In this document: positions 1-8,974 of the stretch, one piece after another
Layout: each line of letters opens with the position of its first letter
Numbering within the stretch: position 1 is the first letter of the stretch
Assembly: GCA_017558505.1 (NCBI GenBank)
Contig: JAFYUM010000033.1
Coordinates: forward strand, 38,271-102,270
Source: Ruminococcus sp.
GTDB taxonomy: Bacteria; Bacillota; Clostridia; Oscillospirales; Ruminococcaceae
Length of the DNA: 64,000 bases
Direction of reading: 5' to 3'
Program-made: the position numbers and the translations under genes
Notes under the pieces: generated by a model
What the model was told of the DNA's origin: nothing
Seen by the model: only the letters and a program-made list of their open reading frames with translations
Database searches by the model: none

Positions 1-198
1 ACGGTTTTCATTTGCTTCAAAGTAATAGACGTCAGAATAATTAAGACGAACAATTTTATTATCAAGATATCCAATCAGCTCCGTAGAGGAATTCTGGAAT
101 GAAAGTAACATCGAAATCAACTGCTGGTCAGGTGAAGTGCATCTTATGATTATTGTATCTTCCTCATTTGGTTGAGGGGATTCGATTATAATTTTCAT
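1..198 (-). CDS. LytTR-family DNA-binding regulator, 3' part outside window
   Basis: The gene reads leftward and runs off the window; 66 codons are present. The start ATG at 196-198 follows an AGGAGGT ribosome site. The residues end with RLNYSDVYYFEANENR, which matches the start of the LytTR DNA-binding domain, where V-x-Y-(F/I)-E-A is the hallmark strand. No receiver domain precedes it, so it belongs to the small stand-alone LytTR class (about 140-150 aa) that usually controls its own operon and a neighbouring membrane protein. The rest of the domain, and any DUF3021 partner, lie outside the window. Family assignment is fairly sure; targets are unknown. Confidence 0.75.
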   Translation of the reverse strand, partial: MKIIIESPQPNEEDTIIIRCTSPDQQLISMLLSFQNSSTELIGYLDNKIVRLNYSDVYYFEANENR

Positions 199-239
199 TA
201 TCGACCTCCTAAAATATAGATTTAGTAACCTCTGTTTAT

Positions 240-269
240 ATTTTAGCACATACAATAAAATATTGTCAA
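240..269 (-). promoter_or_regulatory. Promoter of the LytTR gene
   Basis: On the minus strand a TTGACA box (264-269) is followed 18 bp later by TAAAAT (240-245). It sits 42 bp before the LytTR start codon and diverges from the promoter at 333-360. Confidence 0.6.
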
Positions 270-332
270 TACATCTTAATGCTGAAAATAAGCAACTTAC
301 CCCCATATACACATCTAAAGGGCACCTCTGAT

Positions 333-360
333 TGACTTTTAGCCCTGAATAGTGTATAAT
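333..360 (+). promoter_or_regulatory. Promoter of the VUT transporter and following genes
   Basis: TTGACT (333-338) and TATAAT (355-360) with 16 bp spacing. Only about 25 nt separate it from the start codon, too short for a riboswitch leader. Confidence 0.65.
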
Positions 361-389
361 AAAGAAAATCATATTAAGAAGGTTTTTTG

Positions 390-1127
390 ATGAAAAAATT
401 ACAGGATTTTAATAGGGAAGCGGGAATATTGCTGAAATCCATACCTGCCACAGTTGTAACGCTGTTTGCGGTAAGTGTTGTATCTATGAATTTGCTTGCA
501 AATAAAACATTGCTCCAGCTCGACTGGATAGCCCTTGACGGTGGTATACTAATCTCATGGCTCTCATTTATGTGTATGGATATAATTACAAAGCATTTCG
601 GCCCAAAAGCGTCGTCGATTATTTCACTTCATGCGGTATCAATCAATCTGTTGACCTGCCTTATTTTTTTCGTGGCAAGCATTATCCCGTCAACAGCAGA
701 TAATTACGCTGCTTTTGACAGTATTTTTGGCGGTACATGGTTTGTTCTTCTTGGAAGTACAGTAGCATTTCTTGCTTCCGCTGTAATAAATAATATTTTA
801 AATCATATTATCGGAAAATGCTTCCGAAAAAATCCGGACGGTAAGCTTGCCTATGCTATGCGAAGCTATATTTCAACTTTTATCGGACAATTTCTTGATA
901 ATTTTATATTTTCAATTATTGTATTTGTGTTTTTTGCACCGATTTTCTGGGACGGCTTCTGCTGGACAGTTCTTCAATGTACAAGCTGTGCCTTGACAGG
1001 CGCTTTGGCGGAATTGCTTATGGAAATTATTTTTTCTTCTATAGGGTACCGTATTACGCAGAAATGGAAAGCTGAAAACATAGGCAGGGATTATTTCGAT
1101 TACATTGAAAGGATGAAGCAGCAATGA
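390..1127 (+). CDS. VUT-family (DUF165/YhhQ-like) transporter
   Basis: A polytopic membrane protein of 245 aa with about six hydrophobic segments. The early residues LFAVSVVSMNLLANK resemble the VUT family (DUF165), whose characterised members take up queuosine precursors. The ATG at 390 lies 7 nt after AAGAAGG; an in-frame TTG at 387 is too close to that site. The gene overlaps the next by ATGA at 1124-1127, indicating translational coupling. No queuosine biosynthesis gene is seen nearby, so the substrate is inferred from the family only; a general vitamin or precursor transporter is possible. Confidence 0.75.
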   Translation: MKKLQDFNREAGILLKSIPATVVTLFAVSVVSMNLLANKTLLQLDWIALDGGILISWLSFMCMDIITKHFGPKASSIISLHAVSINLLTCLIFFVASIIPSTADNYAAFDSIFGGTWFVLLGSTVAFLASAVINNILNHIIGKCFRKNPDGKLAYAMRSYISTFIGQFLDNFIFSIIVFVFFAPIFWDGFCWTVLQCTSCALTGALAELLMEIIFSSIGYRITQKWKAENIGRDYFDYIERMKQQ

Positions 1128-1777
1128 AAATATTGGTTACAGGTACATCACAGGGTATCGGAAAAGCCATAGCAGAGATTTTTCTGGAGAAAGGTCATAC
1201 TGTTATGGGAATTGACCGACAAATCGGCAGTATTGACAACGACAATTATACCCATTATCAGTGCGATGTGAGAGATAAGGAAAAGCTTCCTGAAATAGAG
1301 GGTATTGACATACTTATAAATAATGCAGGGACACAGAATGAACAAGATATTGACATTAATCTTAAAGCGTTAATCTATATAACTGAAAAATACGGTATTC
1401 AACCTCATATAAAGTCAATTCTGAATATCGGCTCCGCAAGTGGTCACACAGGGGCGGAATTTCCCGAATACTGTGCAAGCAAGGGGGGAGTTCTTGCTTA
1501 TACTAAGAATGTTGCTATACGTATTGCTCCATATGGTGCAACCTGCAACAGTCTTGATCCGGGTGGTGTTATTACTCCACTCAATGAGTGTGTAATAAAT
1601 GATCCTGTACTTTGGCAGCAGATAATGGATGAAACTCCGCTGAAGAAGTGGGCGACAGTTGAAGAAATTGCACAGTGGGCATATTTTCTTACGGTTACAA
1701 ATACATTCTGTACAGGTCAGAATATTCTTGTAGACGGCGGTGAGTCAATTAATTACCACTTTATCTGGAAAGAATGA
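1124..1777 (+). CDS. SDR family NAD(P)-dependent oxidoreductase
   Basis: A 217-aa short-chain dehydrogenase/reductase. The Rossmann glycine motif TGTSQGIG lies at residues 6-13, NNAG follows the fourth strand (near residue 66), and the catalytic pair YCASK occurs near residue 137 with an upstream Ser in the ILNIGSASG segment. The DPGGV segment is the usual cofactor-side loop after strand six. At 217 aa it is slightly shorter than the usual 245-250 aa. It is coupled to the VUT gene by a 4-nt overlap. The substrate cannot be read from the sequence. Confidence 0.85.
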   Translation: MKILVTGTSQGIGKAIAEIFLEKGHTVMGIDRQIGSIDNDNYTHYQCDVRDKEKLPEIEGIDILINNAGTQNEQDIDINLKALIYITEKYGIQPHIKSILNIGSASGHTGAEFPEYCASKGGVLAYTKNVAIRIAPYGATCNSLDPGGVITPLNECVINDPVLWQQIMDETPLKKWATVEEIAQWAYFLTVTNTFCTGQNILVDGGESINYHFIWKE

Positions 1778-1819
1778 AAGAGAAATATACATATAATCGT
1801 TTTTCAGAGGAGGTGCAGA

Positions 1820-2260
1820 ATGAAAATATACATAGACGCTGACGGATGTCCCGTGGTGCGGAATACATTGAAAATTGCAGAAAAGTATAATATTCCCTGT
1901 GTGATTATCTGCGATACTGCCCATAGAATTGAGCTTGACGGTGCTGAAACAATTGTGGTGTCACAGGGGGCGGACAGCGTGGATTTCCGACTTGTGAATT
2001 TAATCAGCAGGGGAGATATAGTTATTACGCAGGATTACGGTCTTGCGGCAATGTGTCTTGGTAAGAATGCCGTTGTTCTGCATCAGGATGGTAAACGATA
2101 TACAGAGGAAAATATAAGCGGACTGCTCGAATTTCGTGCTATCGGCAAAAAAATCCGCAGAAGCGGCGGCAGAACAAAAGGAATGTCAAAACGGACTGCA
2201 CAGCAGGATATAGATTTTGAAAAGGCACTGGATAATATTTTAAGGAGTGAAAAACAATGA
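1820..2260 (+). CDS. YaiI/YqxD (DUF188) family protein
   Basis: A 146-aa cytosolic protein starting MKIYIDADGCPVVRN, the signature of the DUF188 (YaiI/YqxD) family, a PIN-like fold with conserved acidic residues (D7, D9) that could bind metal. The ITQDYGLA segment and the basic KKIRRSGGRTKG tail are also typical. Length agrees with the family (about 150 aa). The start follows GAGGAGGTG. The stop overlaps the next start by ATGA (2257-2260). Nuclease activity is predicted for the fold but not established for this family. Confidence 0.88.
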   Translation: MKIYIDADGCPVVRNTLKIAEKYNIPCVIICDTAHRIELDGAETIVVSQGADSVDFRLVNLISRGDIVITQDYGLAAMCLGKNAVVLHQDGKRYTEENISGLLEFRAIGKKIRRSGGRTKGMSKRTAQQDIDFEKALDNILRSEKQ

Positions 2261-3015
2261 TTCATCAGATGAAATTACAGAATAAGCCCTTTATGAAAAT
2301 AAAGAACGGCAGCAAGACAATTGAACTTCGCCTTAATGATGAAAAGCGTCAGCTTGTAAAGGTAGGGGATTTTATTGAGTTCAGCAGAATTGATAATCCG
2401 AACGAAAAAATACAGACAAGAGTAACTGCACTTCACAGATTTGACTCGTTTCAGGAACTTTTTGCGTCATTGCCTAAGGAAAAGTTCGGCTTTGCCTCTG
2501 ATGAGATGCTTCCACCGGATTATATGTACGCCTACTATTCCCGTGAAAAGCAGGAGAAGTATGGTGTTCTCGGCATTGAACTGCGTATGACGCAGCTTCA
2601 GAGATTCATTGACGCACAGGATTATGGCTATAACTGGGGCGATACTTATGAAACAGCCTTTAAGGAAATCAGACAGGGGAAAAAATGCAGTTGTTGGATG
2701 TGGTATGTGTTTCCCCAGATTAAGGGGCTTGGTTTGAGCCAAACTACAATTTTATTCTCTATAAATGATATTGAAGAAGCAAGGGATTATTATGCACATC
2801 CCGTTCTCAATAAAAGACTTGTTGAAATTACAGAGGCATTGCTTGATATTGAAACAAATGATCCTATGGTAGTTTTCGGTAATCCCGACGCATACAAGCT
2901 CCGTTCATGTATGACGCTTTTTAAATATGCTGTACCTGATAATGATTTGTTCCAGCAGGTGCTTGATAAATTCTGCTGCGGCAAAGAAGATGATAAAACT
3001 TTGGAAAACCTTTAG
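2257..3015 (+). CDS. ASCH domain-DUF1810 fusion protein
   Basis: A 252-aa protein with two domains that often occur separately. Residues 1-110 look like an ASCH domain (KLQNKPFMKIKNGSKTIELR with the GDFIEF turn), a PUA-like fold thought to bind RNA or nucleotides. Residues about 113-245 match DUF1810, including LQRFIDAQ, the WMWYVFPQIKGLG motif and the SCMTLFKY region. The gene is coupled to the DUF188 gene. The fusion may mean the two domains act on one substrate, perhaps an RNA or modified nucleotide, but neither has a firm biochemical role. Confidence 0.82.
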   Translation: MIHQMKLQNKPFMKIKNGSKTIELRLNDEKRQLVKVGDFIEFSRIDNPNEKIQTRVTALHRFDSFQELFASLPKEKFGFASDEMLPPDYMYAYYSREKQEKYGVLGIELRMTQLQRFIDAQDYGYNWGDTYETAFKEIRQGKKCSCWMWYVFPQIKGLGLSQTTILFSINDIEEARDYYAHPVLNKRLVEITEALLDIETNDPMVVFGNPDAYKLRSCMTLFKYAVPDNDLFQQVLDKFCCGKEDDKTLENL

Positions 3016-3035
3016 AGATACTCGGAGTGTAAGAA

Positions 3036-3746
3036 ATGAATACATTTGAGAATAAAGTTGTTGTAATTACAGGCGGTGCAAATGGTATCGGTAAATGTAT
3101 TGCAGAGGAATTCAGGAAAAACGGTGCTGTTGTATATATAATCGACAAGGCTGAGGGCAATCATTATGTAGGCGATATTGCAGATAAATCAACGCTTGAA
3201 GCCTTTGCAAAATCAGTACTCTCACAGCACGATAAAGTTGACTATCTCATAAATAATGCCCTGCCTGTTATGAAAGGCATTGATGACTGTACATATGAGG
3301 AATTTCAGTATGCAATGGCAGTTGGTGTTACTGCACCATTTTATCTGTCAAAGTTGTTTGCTTCTCATTTTAACGAAGACGGTTCTATAATTAATATTTC
3401 CTCATCCCGTGACAGAATGAGCCAGCCTCAGACGGAAAGCTATACTGCTGCAAAGGGTGGTATTGCGGCTCTGACTCACGCTCTTGCGGTAAGTCTTGCA
3501 GGAAAGGTGCGTGTGAATTCTATTTCCCCAGGCTGGATTGATATAGCTTATACCGTGTACAAAGGTGCCGATGCTGTTCAGCAGCCTGCTGGCAGAGTGG
3601 GAAATCCTCTTGATATTGCCAATATGGTGCTGTTTCTCTGCTCAGATAAGGCTGGATTTATTACGGGCGAGAATATCTGTATTGACGGTGGTATGACTAA
3701 GCAGATGATTTATCACGGGGATAATGGGTGGAATTTAACTGAATAA
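3036..3746 (+). CDS. SDR family oxidoreductase
   Basis: A 236-aa short-chain dehydrogenase with TGGANGIG near residue 12, NNAL instead of the usual NNAG near residue 72, catalytic YTAAK near residue 135, and SPGWID after strand six. The C-terminal ITGENICIDGG is the classical SDR signature. It is not a close duplicate of the SDR at 1124-1777. The gap to the DUF1810 gene is only 20 nt, so they are probably co-transcribed. The substrate is unknown; a role in sugar or small-alcohol oxidation is only family-based. Confidence 0.85.
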   Translation: MNTFENKVVVITGGANGIGKCIAEEFRKNGAVVYIIDKAEGNHYVGDIADKSTLEAFAKSVLSQHDKVDYLINNALPVMKGIDDCTYEEFQYAMAVGVTAPFYLSKLFASHFNEDGSIINISSSRDRMSQPQTESYTAAKGGIAALTHALAVSLAGKVRVNSISPGWIDIAYTVYKGADAVQQPAGRVGNPLDIANMVLFLCSDKAGFITGENICIDGGMTKQMIYHGDNGWNLTE

Positions 3747-3770
3747 TAAGTTTACAAAGGAGAAGTTACA

Positions 3771-4151
3771 ATGATTAAAGGCATACATCACATTTCCATG
3801 AAATGTCAGAATGATGAGGAATACAGTAAGGTCCGCAGTTTCTATGCTGAAATACTGCAATTATCAGTTGTAAAGGAATGTGATGCCTGTATTCTGCTTG
3901 ATACAGGAGCAGGCATTGTTGAGATTTTTCGTGATGGTACTGAATTTCCTGAAAAGGGAGTTATACGCCATTTTGCTTTTGCTGTGGACGATGTACAGGC
4001 TTGCGTTGATGCAGTTGAAGCGGCAGGCTATGAGGTCTTTATTGCACCTAAAACAGTAAATATCGGTGGTGACTCATCGTTTCCTGCAACAATTGCATTC
4101 TGTTACGGACCACTTGGCGAGGAAATTGAATTTTTCTGTCAAGGGTGGTAA
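3771..4151 (+). CDS. VOC family (glyoxalase/dioxygenase fold) protein
   Basis: A 126-aa single-module vicinal-oxygen-chelate protein. GIHHISMKCQN at the start supplies the first metal-binding His position, HFAFAVDDV (near residue 68) the second strand, and EEIEFFC at the end the terminal Glu expected of metal-dependent members. The length fits one VOC module that dimerises. The start follows AAAGGAGAAG. It could be a lactoylglutathione-lyase-like enzyme or a binding protein; the substrate cannot be told. Confidence 0.82.
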   Translation: MIKGIHHISMKCQNDEEYSKVRSFYAEILQLSVVKECDACILLDTGAGIVEIFRDGTEFPEKGVIRHFAFAVDDVQACVDAVEAAGYEVFIAPKTVNIGGDSSFPATIAFCYGPLGEEIEFFCQGW

Positions 4152-4153
4152 AA

Positions 4154-4657
4154 ATGGGATTTGAGAAAATAATTGTTATCGGCAGCCCCGGTGCCGGAAA
4201 AAGCAAATTTGCAAGAAAGCTTTGCAGCATTACGGGCTTGCCTTTACACTACCTTGATATGCTGTGGTATAAACCTGACAGAACACATGTTTCCCGTGAG
4301 GAATTTGATGAAAAGCTGGAAGAAATTCTTGATACAGCTAAATGGATTATTGACGGCAATTATCAGCGTACTCTTGAACGTCGTTTGCAGATGTGCGATA
4401 CAGTGTTTTTGCTTGATTATCCGCTTGAACAATGTCTTGCAGGTGCAGAGGAACGAGTCGGAGTGAAACGGGAAGAAATGCCATGGGTGGAGGAATCCTT
4501 TGATGATGATTTCAGACAGTGGATTATTGATTTTCCGCAAATTCAATTGCCGCAGATTTATTCTTTGCTGTTTCAGTATAAGCAAGGCAGAGATATTATC
4601 ATTTTAAAGTCAAGGGCTGAAACGGAGGAATATATTGAATCTCTGATGCAGCCATAG
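4154..4657 (+). CDS. P-loop kinase-like (adenylate kinase/topology modulation family) protein
   Basis: A 167-aa nucleoside-kinase-like protein. The Walker A motif GSPGAGKSKFA lies near residue 10, LHYLDMLWYKP follows the second strand, and WIIDGNYQRTLERR resembles the substrate lid of FlaR/topology-modulation proteins. The C-terminal half contains VFLLDYPLEQCL. I chose ATG 4154 because AAGGGTGG precedes it by 5 nt; a GTG at 4145 lies within that site. It starts just after the VOC stop (4149-4151). These proteins act on unknown small metabolites. Confidence 0.78.
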   Translation: MGFEKIIVIGSPGAGKSKFARKLCSITGLPLHYLDMLWYKPDRTHVSREEFDEKLEEILDTAKWIIDGNYQRTLERRLQMCDTVFLLDYPLEQCLAGAEERVGVKREEMPWVEESFDDDFRQWIIDFPQIQLPQIYSLLFQYKQGRDIIILKSRAETEEYIESLMQP

Positions 4658-4731
4658 CGTAATTAGAAAAAAACAAGAGTTAATCAGATAAGCAATAGTA
4701 TATCATATTTTGCTGAAAAGTGCAAAATTAC

Positions 4732-4760
4732 TTGACAAAGTGAACAGGATAGTATATAAT
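4732..4760 (+). promoter_or_regulatory. Promoter of the ATP synthase operon
   Basis: Consensus TTGACA (4732-4737), 17-bp spacer and TATAAT (4755-4760), 50 bp before the first gene of the operon. No other promoter of this strength is seen inside the operon. Confidence 0.8.
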
Positions 4761-4810
4761 ATTAAGAAAGTGTGTCTTGTAATCGGCACAAGAAAGGAAA
4801 AAGATAACTC

Positions 4811-5224
4811 ATGGCGAAAATAGACGATACTGTTGTAAGGGAAACAAGGTATATCGCAGGTGTTGTTATAATACTGAGCGTTATAATGGAAGCAGTTTTC
4901 CTTATTATCGGTATGTGGAGTTATAAAGTTTTGCTGGGAAATATACTCGGAGGGACAGTTGCCGTTGTGAACTTCCTTCTCATGGGTATAACAGTTCAGA
5001 AGGCTGTTCAGAAGGATGAAAAGGATGCTGCAACCCTGATGAAGCTGTCACAGACATTGAGAAATATGATGCTTCTGATTGCGGCTGTGCTTGCGATCGC
5101 GCTTCCTTTTATAAATCCGGTGGCAGCAATAATTCCCTTGTTCTTCCCTCGTATAGCTATCGCGCTGATACCTCTGCGCGACAGAAAAAATAACAACGGA
5201 AAGGAGAATGACAATGGAGAATGA
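4811..5224 (+). CDS. atpI: ATP synthase subunit I
   Basis: A 137-aa membrane protein with four hydrophobic segments. The LLGNILGGTVAVVNFLLMG stretch and the PRIAIAL end segment are typical of the small ATP synthase I protein encoded first in many F-type operons, where it helps assemble the c-ring and may aid Mg2+ supply. It lies directly ahead of subunit a and overlaps it by 11 nt. Identification rests on position plus topology, because this subunit diverges strongly among species. Confidence 0.82.
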   Translation: MAKIDDTVVRETRYIAGVVIILSVIMEAVFLIIGMWSYKVLLGNILGGTVAVVNFLLMGITVQKAVQKDEKDAATLMKLSQTLRNMMLLIAAVLAIALPFINPVAAIIPLFFPRIAIALIPLRDRKNNNGKENDNGE

Positions 5225-6098
5225 TAAACAGCGTTTCAAGCTGCTTGATACAGTATATATTGCAATGATGATTCTGCCGGTTGTTTTCGGAATTGTCCTG
5301 AAAATACTCACAACTCCGCTGAGTGAAGGTATTTCCATATCGGGTGCAAAAATCTTCTTTACAATAAAGATGCCCATACAGGATTTACCTATAACTGAAT
5401 CACAGGTACATTCATGGCTTGTAATGATATCCATAACAGGACTGTGCCTGTTCCTCACCCACGGCTTAAAGGAAAAAGCAGATACAAAACGACAGCATAT
5501 AGCTGAATGGATTGTGGAAAACACACAGAAGCTCGTCGATGGAAATATGGGCGAATATTTCAGCGGTTTTGCCCCATTTATAGCGGCAATCCTCGGACTT
5601 TCAGCTTTTTCAAGCTTACTTGCTCTGTTCGGGCTTTATGCCCCTACATCGGATGTAAACGTAACCGCAGGCTGGGCTATACTTGTATTCTTCCTTATAA
5701 CATATTATAAGATGAAATGCGGCCCTGTCATGTATGCAAAAAGCTTTGCTGATCCGCCTTTGCTTGCACCGCTTAACATTATCGGTGAAGTTGCAACCCC
5801 AATATCTATGGCTTTCCGTCATTACGGAAACGTACTTTCAGGCTCAGTAATTTCTGTGCTTCTTGCGACAGGATTACAAGGGCTTTCTGCTATTGTATTC
5901 GGAAAACTCCCTGGATTTCTCGGAGAATTTCCATTCTTACAGATTGGTATTCCTGCTGTGCTGTCAGTGTATTTTGACGTGTTCAGCGGTTTATTACAAG
6001 CGTATATTTTTGCTATGCTGACGATGCTCTATGTGGCAGGTGCTTTCAATGCCGATGAGTATTTCAGACGCAAGGCAATAAATAATGCAAAATCATAA
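5214..6098 (+). CDS. atpB: F-type ATP synthase subunit a
   Basis: Integral membrane stator subunit that forms the ion half-channels beside the c-ring. It has 294 aa and about six transmembrane segments. The essential arginine is in AFRHYGNVLSG (near residue 203), and PLNIIGEVATP precedes it. AAGGAG at 5201-5206 is 7 nt before ATG 5214 and only 1 nt before ATG 5208, so 5214 is preferred. The start overlaps the end of atpI. RHYGN is a variant of the commoner RLFGN form. Confidence 0.93.
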   Translation: MENDKQRFKLLDTVYIAMMILPVVFGIVLKILTTPLSEGISISGAKIFFTIKMPIQDLPITESQVHSWLVMISITGLCLFLTHGLKEKADTKRQHIAEWIVENTQKLVDGNMGEYFSGFAPFIAAILGLSAFSSLLALFGLYAPTSDVNVTAGWAILVFFLITYYKMKCGPVMYAKSFADPPLLAPLNIIGEVATPISMAFRHYGNVLSGSVISVLLATGLQGLSAIVFGKLPGFLGEFPFLQIGIPAVLSVYFDVFSGLLQAYIFAMLTMLYVAGAFNADEYFRRKAINNAKS

Positions 6099-6126
6099 TC
6101 AAGGCGGTATTGCCTTAAATAATTAA

Positions 6127-6429
<303 letters not shown>

Positions 6430-6449
6430 TTAGATTTGAGGTTGATTCA

Positions 6450-6965
6450 ATGCAGTCATTAGATGTAATTTCTGTCAATTTCTGGCAGATTGTAATATCC
6501 CTTGCAAACCTCACAATCCTGTTTCTGATATTGAAGAAGTTTCTGTTCAAGCCCGTACAGAATGTACTGGAGCAGAGACAGAAAACTCTTGACAGCAAGT
6601 ATGAAGCTGCGGACAAGTCTGTGGCTGAGGCAGAAGAAAGCAAGAAGGCATGGGAGGAAAAACTCCGTAGTGCAGAAGGAAAGGCTGACAGTATCATAAA
6701 AGAGGCTACTGAGGACGCTAAAAACCACAGTGACAGAATTGTTGCTGAGGCGAGAAATACTGCAGAGGGTATTATCCGTCAGGCACAGAATGCGGCAGAG
6801 CTTGAACGCCGCAGCGCTGAAGAAGGCATCAAGAGAGAAATCGTTGACGTTTCTGCTGCTCTTACTGAGAAAATTCTCGGCAGAGAAATCAATATGCAGG
6901 ATCACCGTGCTATGATTGACTCCTTTATCGCAGGAATAGGTGACGACAATGACGGAGATATGTAG
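6450..6965 (+). CDS. atpF: F-type ATP synthase subunit b
   Basis: Peripheral stalk subunit, 171 aa. One N-terminal membrane helix (residues about 10-32, IVISLANLTILFLILKKF) is followed by a long charged, alanine-rich helix (about 35-150) that forms the dimeric stator. The conserved PV-x-x-VLE-x-R segment after the membrane helix is present. It starts 20 nt after atpE and ends inside atpH (overlap 6949-6965). Confidence 0.93.
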   Translation: MQSLDVISVNFWQIVISLANLTILFLILKKFLFKPVQNVLEQRQKTLDSKYEAADKSVAEAEESKKAWEEKLRSAEGKADSIIKEATEDAKNHSDRIVAEARNTAEGIIRQAQNAAELERRSAEEGIKREIVDVSAALTEKILGREINMQDHRAMIDSFIAGIGDDNDGDM

Positions 6966-7479
6966 AGAATATGCCGAAGCGTTGTTCGCTATAGCTTGTG
7001 AGGAAAATGAAAAAGAGAAATACACAAAGGATCTTAAAAGTATTCTTGAAGCTTTAAATGAAAATCCGGAGTATATGGAATTTCTCGTATGTCCCGGTAT
7101 TCCTCTTTCAGAGAGATTGAATGCAATAGATGAGGCTTTTTCAGAAAGTTTTCCTCAGTATATCGTCATGTTTATGCAGCTTCTCTGTGAAAAGGGACGT
7201 ATTAAGCTGTTCGGTCAATGCGTTGGTGAATTTATAAAGCTTGTTGACGCTTCGGATAACATTGCCGTTGTAAAGATTACAAGCGCTGTTGAGCTTACAC
7301 AGGCGGAAGTGGATAATATCCGCAGAAAGCTTGAAAAATCCCTGAAAAAGGGTATTATTACAGAATGTATCGTAGACGCTTCTATTATGGGCGGAATAAT
7401 AATCGAAACAGAAGGCAGGATAATTGACGGAAGTTTGCGTAAATCCCTGCACGAAGTAAAGGAAGTGATTGGCAGATGA
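6949..7479 (+). CDS. atpH: F-type ATP synthase subunit delta
   Basis: The 176-aa OSCP/delta subunit that joins the b stalk to the top of the F1 head. The N-terminal helical part ([11 protein letters not shown]) and the C-terminal [22 protein letters not shown] signature are intact. I prefer ATG 6949, 8 nt after AGGAATAGG, over the in-frame GTG at 6940. The stop overlaps atpA by four bases, as expected for stoichiometric expression of F1. Confidence 0.93.
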   Translation: MTEICREYAEALFAIACEENEKEKYTKDLKSILEALNENPEYMEFLVCPGIPLSERLNAIDEAFSESFPQYIVMFMQLLCEKGRIKLFGQCVGEFIKLVDASDNIAVVKITSAVELTQAEVDNIRRKLEKSLKKGIITECIVDASIMGGIIIETEGRIIDGSLRKSLHEVKEVIGR

Positions 7480-8969
7480 GTGGAAAACCCGAGGAAATCA
7501 GCGGAATTATCAAAGCTCAGATTAAGAATTATAAATCACGTATTGAAATGCGTGAAACAGGTACTGTTATCCTTGTCGGTGACGGTATTGCAAGAGTTTA
7601 CGGCATCAGAGAGTGTATGGCAAGCGAACTTCTCGAATTTGAGGACGGCAGCTTCGGTATGGCTCAGAACCTTGAGGATGAAACAGTTTCCGTTGCTCTT
7701 TTATCAGATAAGAATAATATCAAAGAGGGTACAACAGTCCGCAGAACAGGCAGAGTTGTTTCTGTTCCTGTAGGCGAGGCTTTTCTCGGCAGAGTTGTAA
7801 ATGCTCTTGGTGAGCCTATCGACGGAAAAGGACCTATCCCCGCAAGCGGTACACGTCCCGTTGAAAATGATGCTCCCGGAATTATCGAGAGAAAAAGTGT
7901 TGATGTTCCATTACAGACAGGAATAAAGGCAATTGACAGTATGATTCCTATCGGCAGAGGTCAGCGTGAACTCCTCATCGGTGACCGTCAGACAGGTAAA
8001 ACTGAAATTGCAATAGATACTATTATAAATCAGCGTAATACAGGCGTAATCTGTATTTACGTCGCTATCGGTCAGAAGAGTACTTCTGTTGTTCAGCTTG
8101 CAAATGAGCTTGAAAGATCGGGAGCTATGGAGTATACAATTATAGTTTCTGCTTCTGCTTCTGAAACAGCTCCTTTACAGTATATTGCTCCTTATTCAGG
8201 CTGTGCTATGGCTGAGTATTTCAGAGAGCAGGGCAAGGACGTTCTCATTATTTATGATGATCTCTCAAAGCATGCTGTAGCTTATCGTGCACTTTCCCTG
8301 CTTATCCGCAGACCTCCCGGACGTGAGGCTTATCCCGGAGATGTATTCTATCTCCATTCAAGACTTCTTGAACGTGCGGCAAATGTTGCTCCTGAATATG
8401 GCGGAGGTTCAATTACGGCTCTCCCCATTATCGAAACACAGGCATGCGATGTTTCAGCATATATCCCTACAAATGTAATTTCAATTACAGATGGACAGAT
8501 ATTCCTTGAAACAGAGCTTTTCCATTCAGGAATTATTCCTGCTATCAACCCCGGTATCTCTGTAAGCCGTGTAGGTGGTTCTGCACAGCTTAAAGCTATG
8601 AAAAAGGTTGCCGGTGAACTTAAGCTTCTCTATTCACAGTATCGTGAATTGCAGGCATTCTCACAGTTCGGAAGTGACCTTGACGCTGATACCAAAGCAA
8701 GACTTGCTCTCGGTGAGAGAATTGTGGAAGTCCTCAAGCAGGGCAGAAATTCTCCGGTAAGAGTGGGATGTCAGGTTGCTATTATCTTCGCTGTTACAAA
8801 GGGTTATCTCAATAATGTCCCCGTTAATTCTGTCAAGGATTTTGAGCAGAGACTTTATGACAAGCTTGAAGCAGAGCATAATAATCTTCTTGTACGTTTT
8901 GAACAGGGATATTACGAGGACGAGGATGTCGAGGAGCTGAAACTGGTATTAAGCGGAATGACGAGGTGA
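7476..8969 (+). CDS. atpA: F-type ATP synthase subunit alpha
   Basis: The 497-aa non-catalytic nucleotide-binding F1 subunit. The N-terminal beta barrel is followed by Walker A GDRQTGKT (near residue 169), the P-loop neighbour [12 protein letters not shown], Walker B region [12 protein letters not shown] and the alpha signature [17 protein letters not shown]. The arginine finger sits in that last segment. Length agrees with the usual 500-510 aa. It overlaps the atpH stop by ATGA. Confidence 0.97.
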   Translation: MSGKPEEISGIIKAQIKNYKSRIEMRETGTVILVGDGIARVYGIRECMASELLEFEDGSFGMAQNLEDETVSVALLSDKNNIKEGTTVRRTGRVVSVPVGEAFLGRVVNALGEPIDGKGPIPASGTRPVENDAPGIIERKSVDVPLQTGIKAIDSMIPIGRGQRELLIGDRQTGKTEIAIDTIINQRNTGVICIYVAIGQKSTSVVQLANELERSGAMEYTIIVSASASETAPLQYIAPYSGCAMAEYFREQGKDVLIIYDDLSKHAVAYRALSLLIRRPPGREAYPGDVFYLHSRLLERAANVAPEYGGGSITALPIIETQACDVSAYIPTNVISITDGQIFLETELFHSGIIPAINPGISVSRVGGSAQLKAMKKVAGELKLLYSQYRELQAFSQFGSDLDADTKARLALGERIVEVLKQGRNSPVRVGCQVAIIFAVTKGYLNNVPVNSVKDFEQRLYDKLEAEHNNLLVRFEQGYYEDEDVEELKLVLSGMTR

Positions 8970-8974
8970 GCTGA

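Noticed and set aside
333..390. preQ1 riboswitch before the VUT transporter
   Set aside because: Only about 25 nt lie between the -10 box and the start codon, too short for even the smallest preQ1 aptamer with an expression platform.
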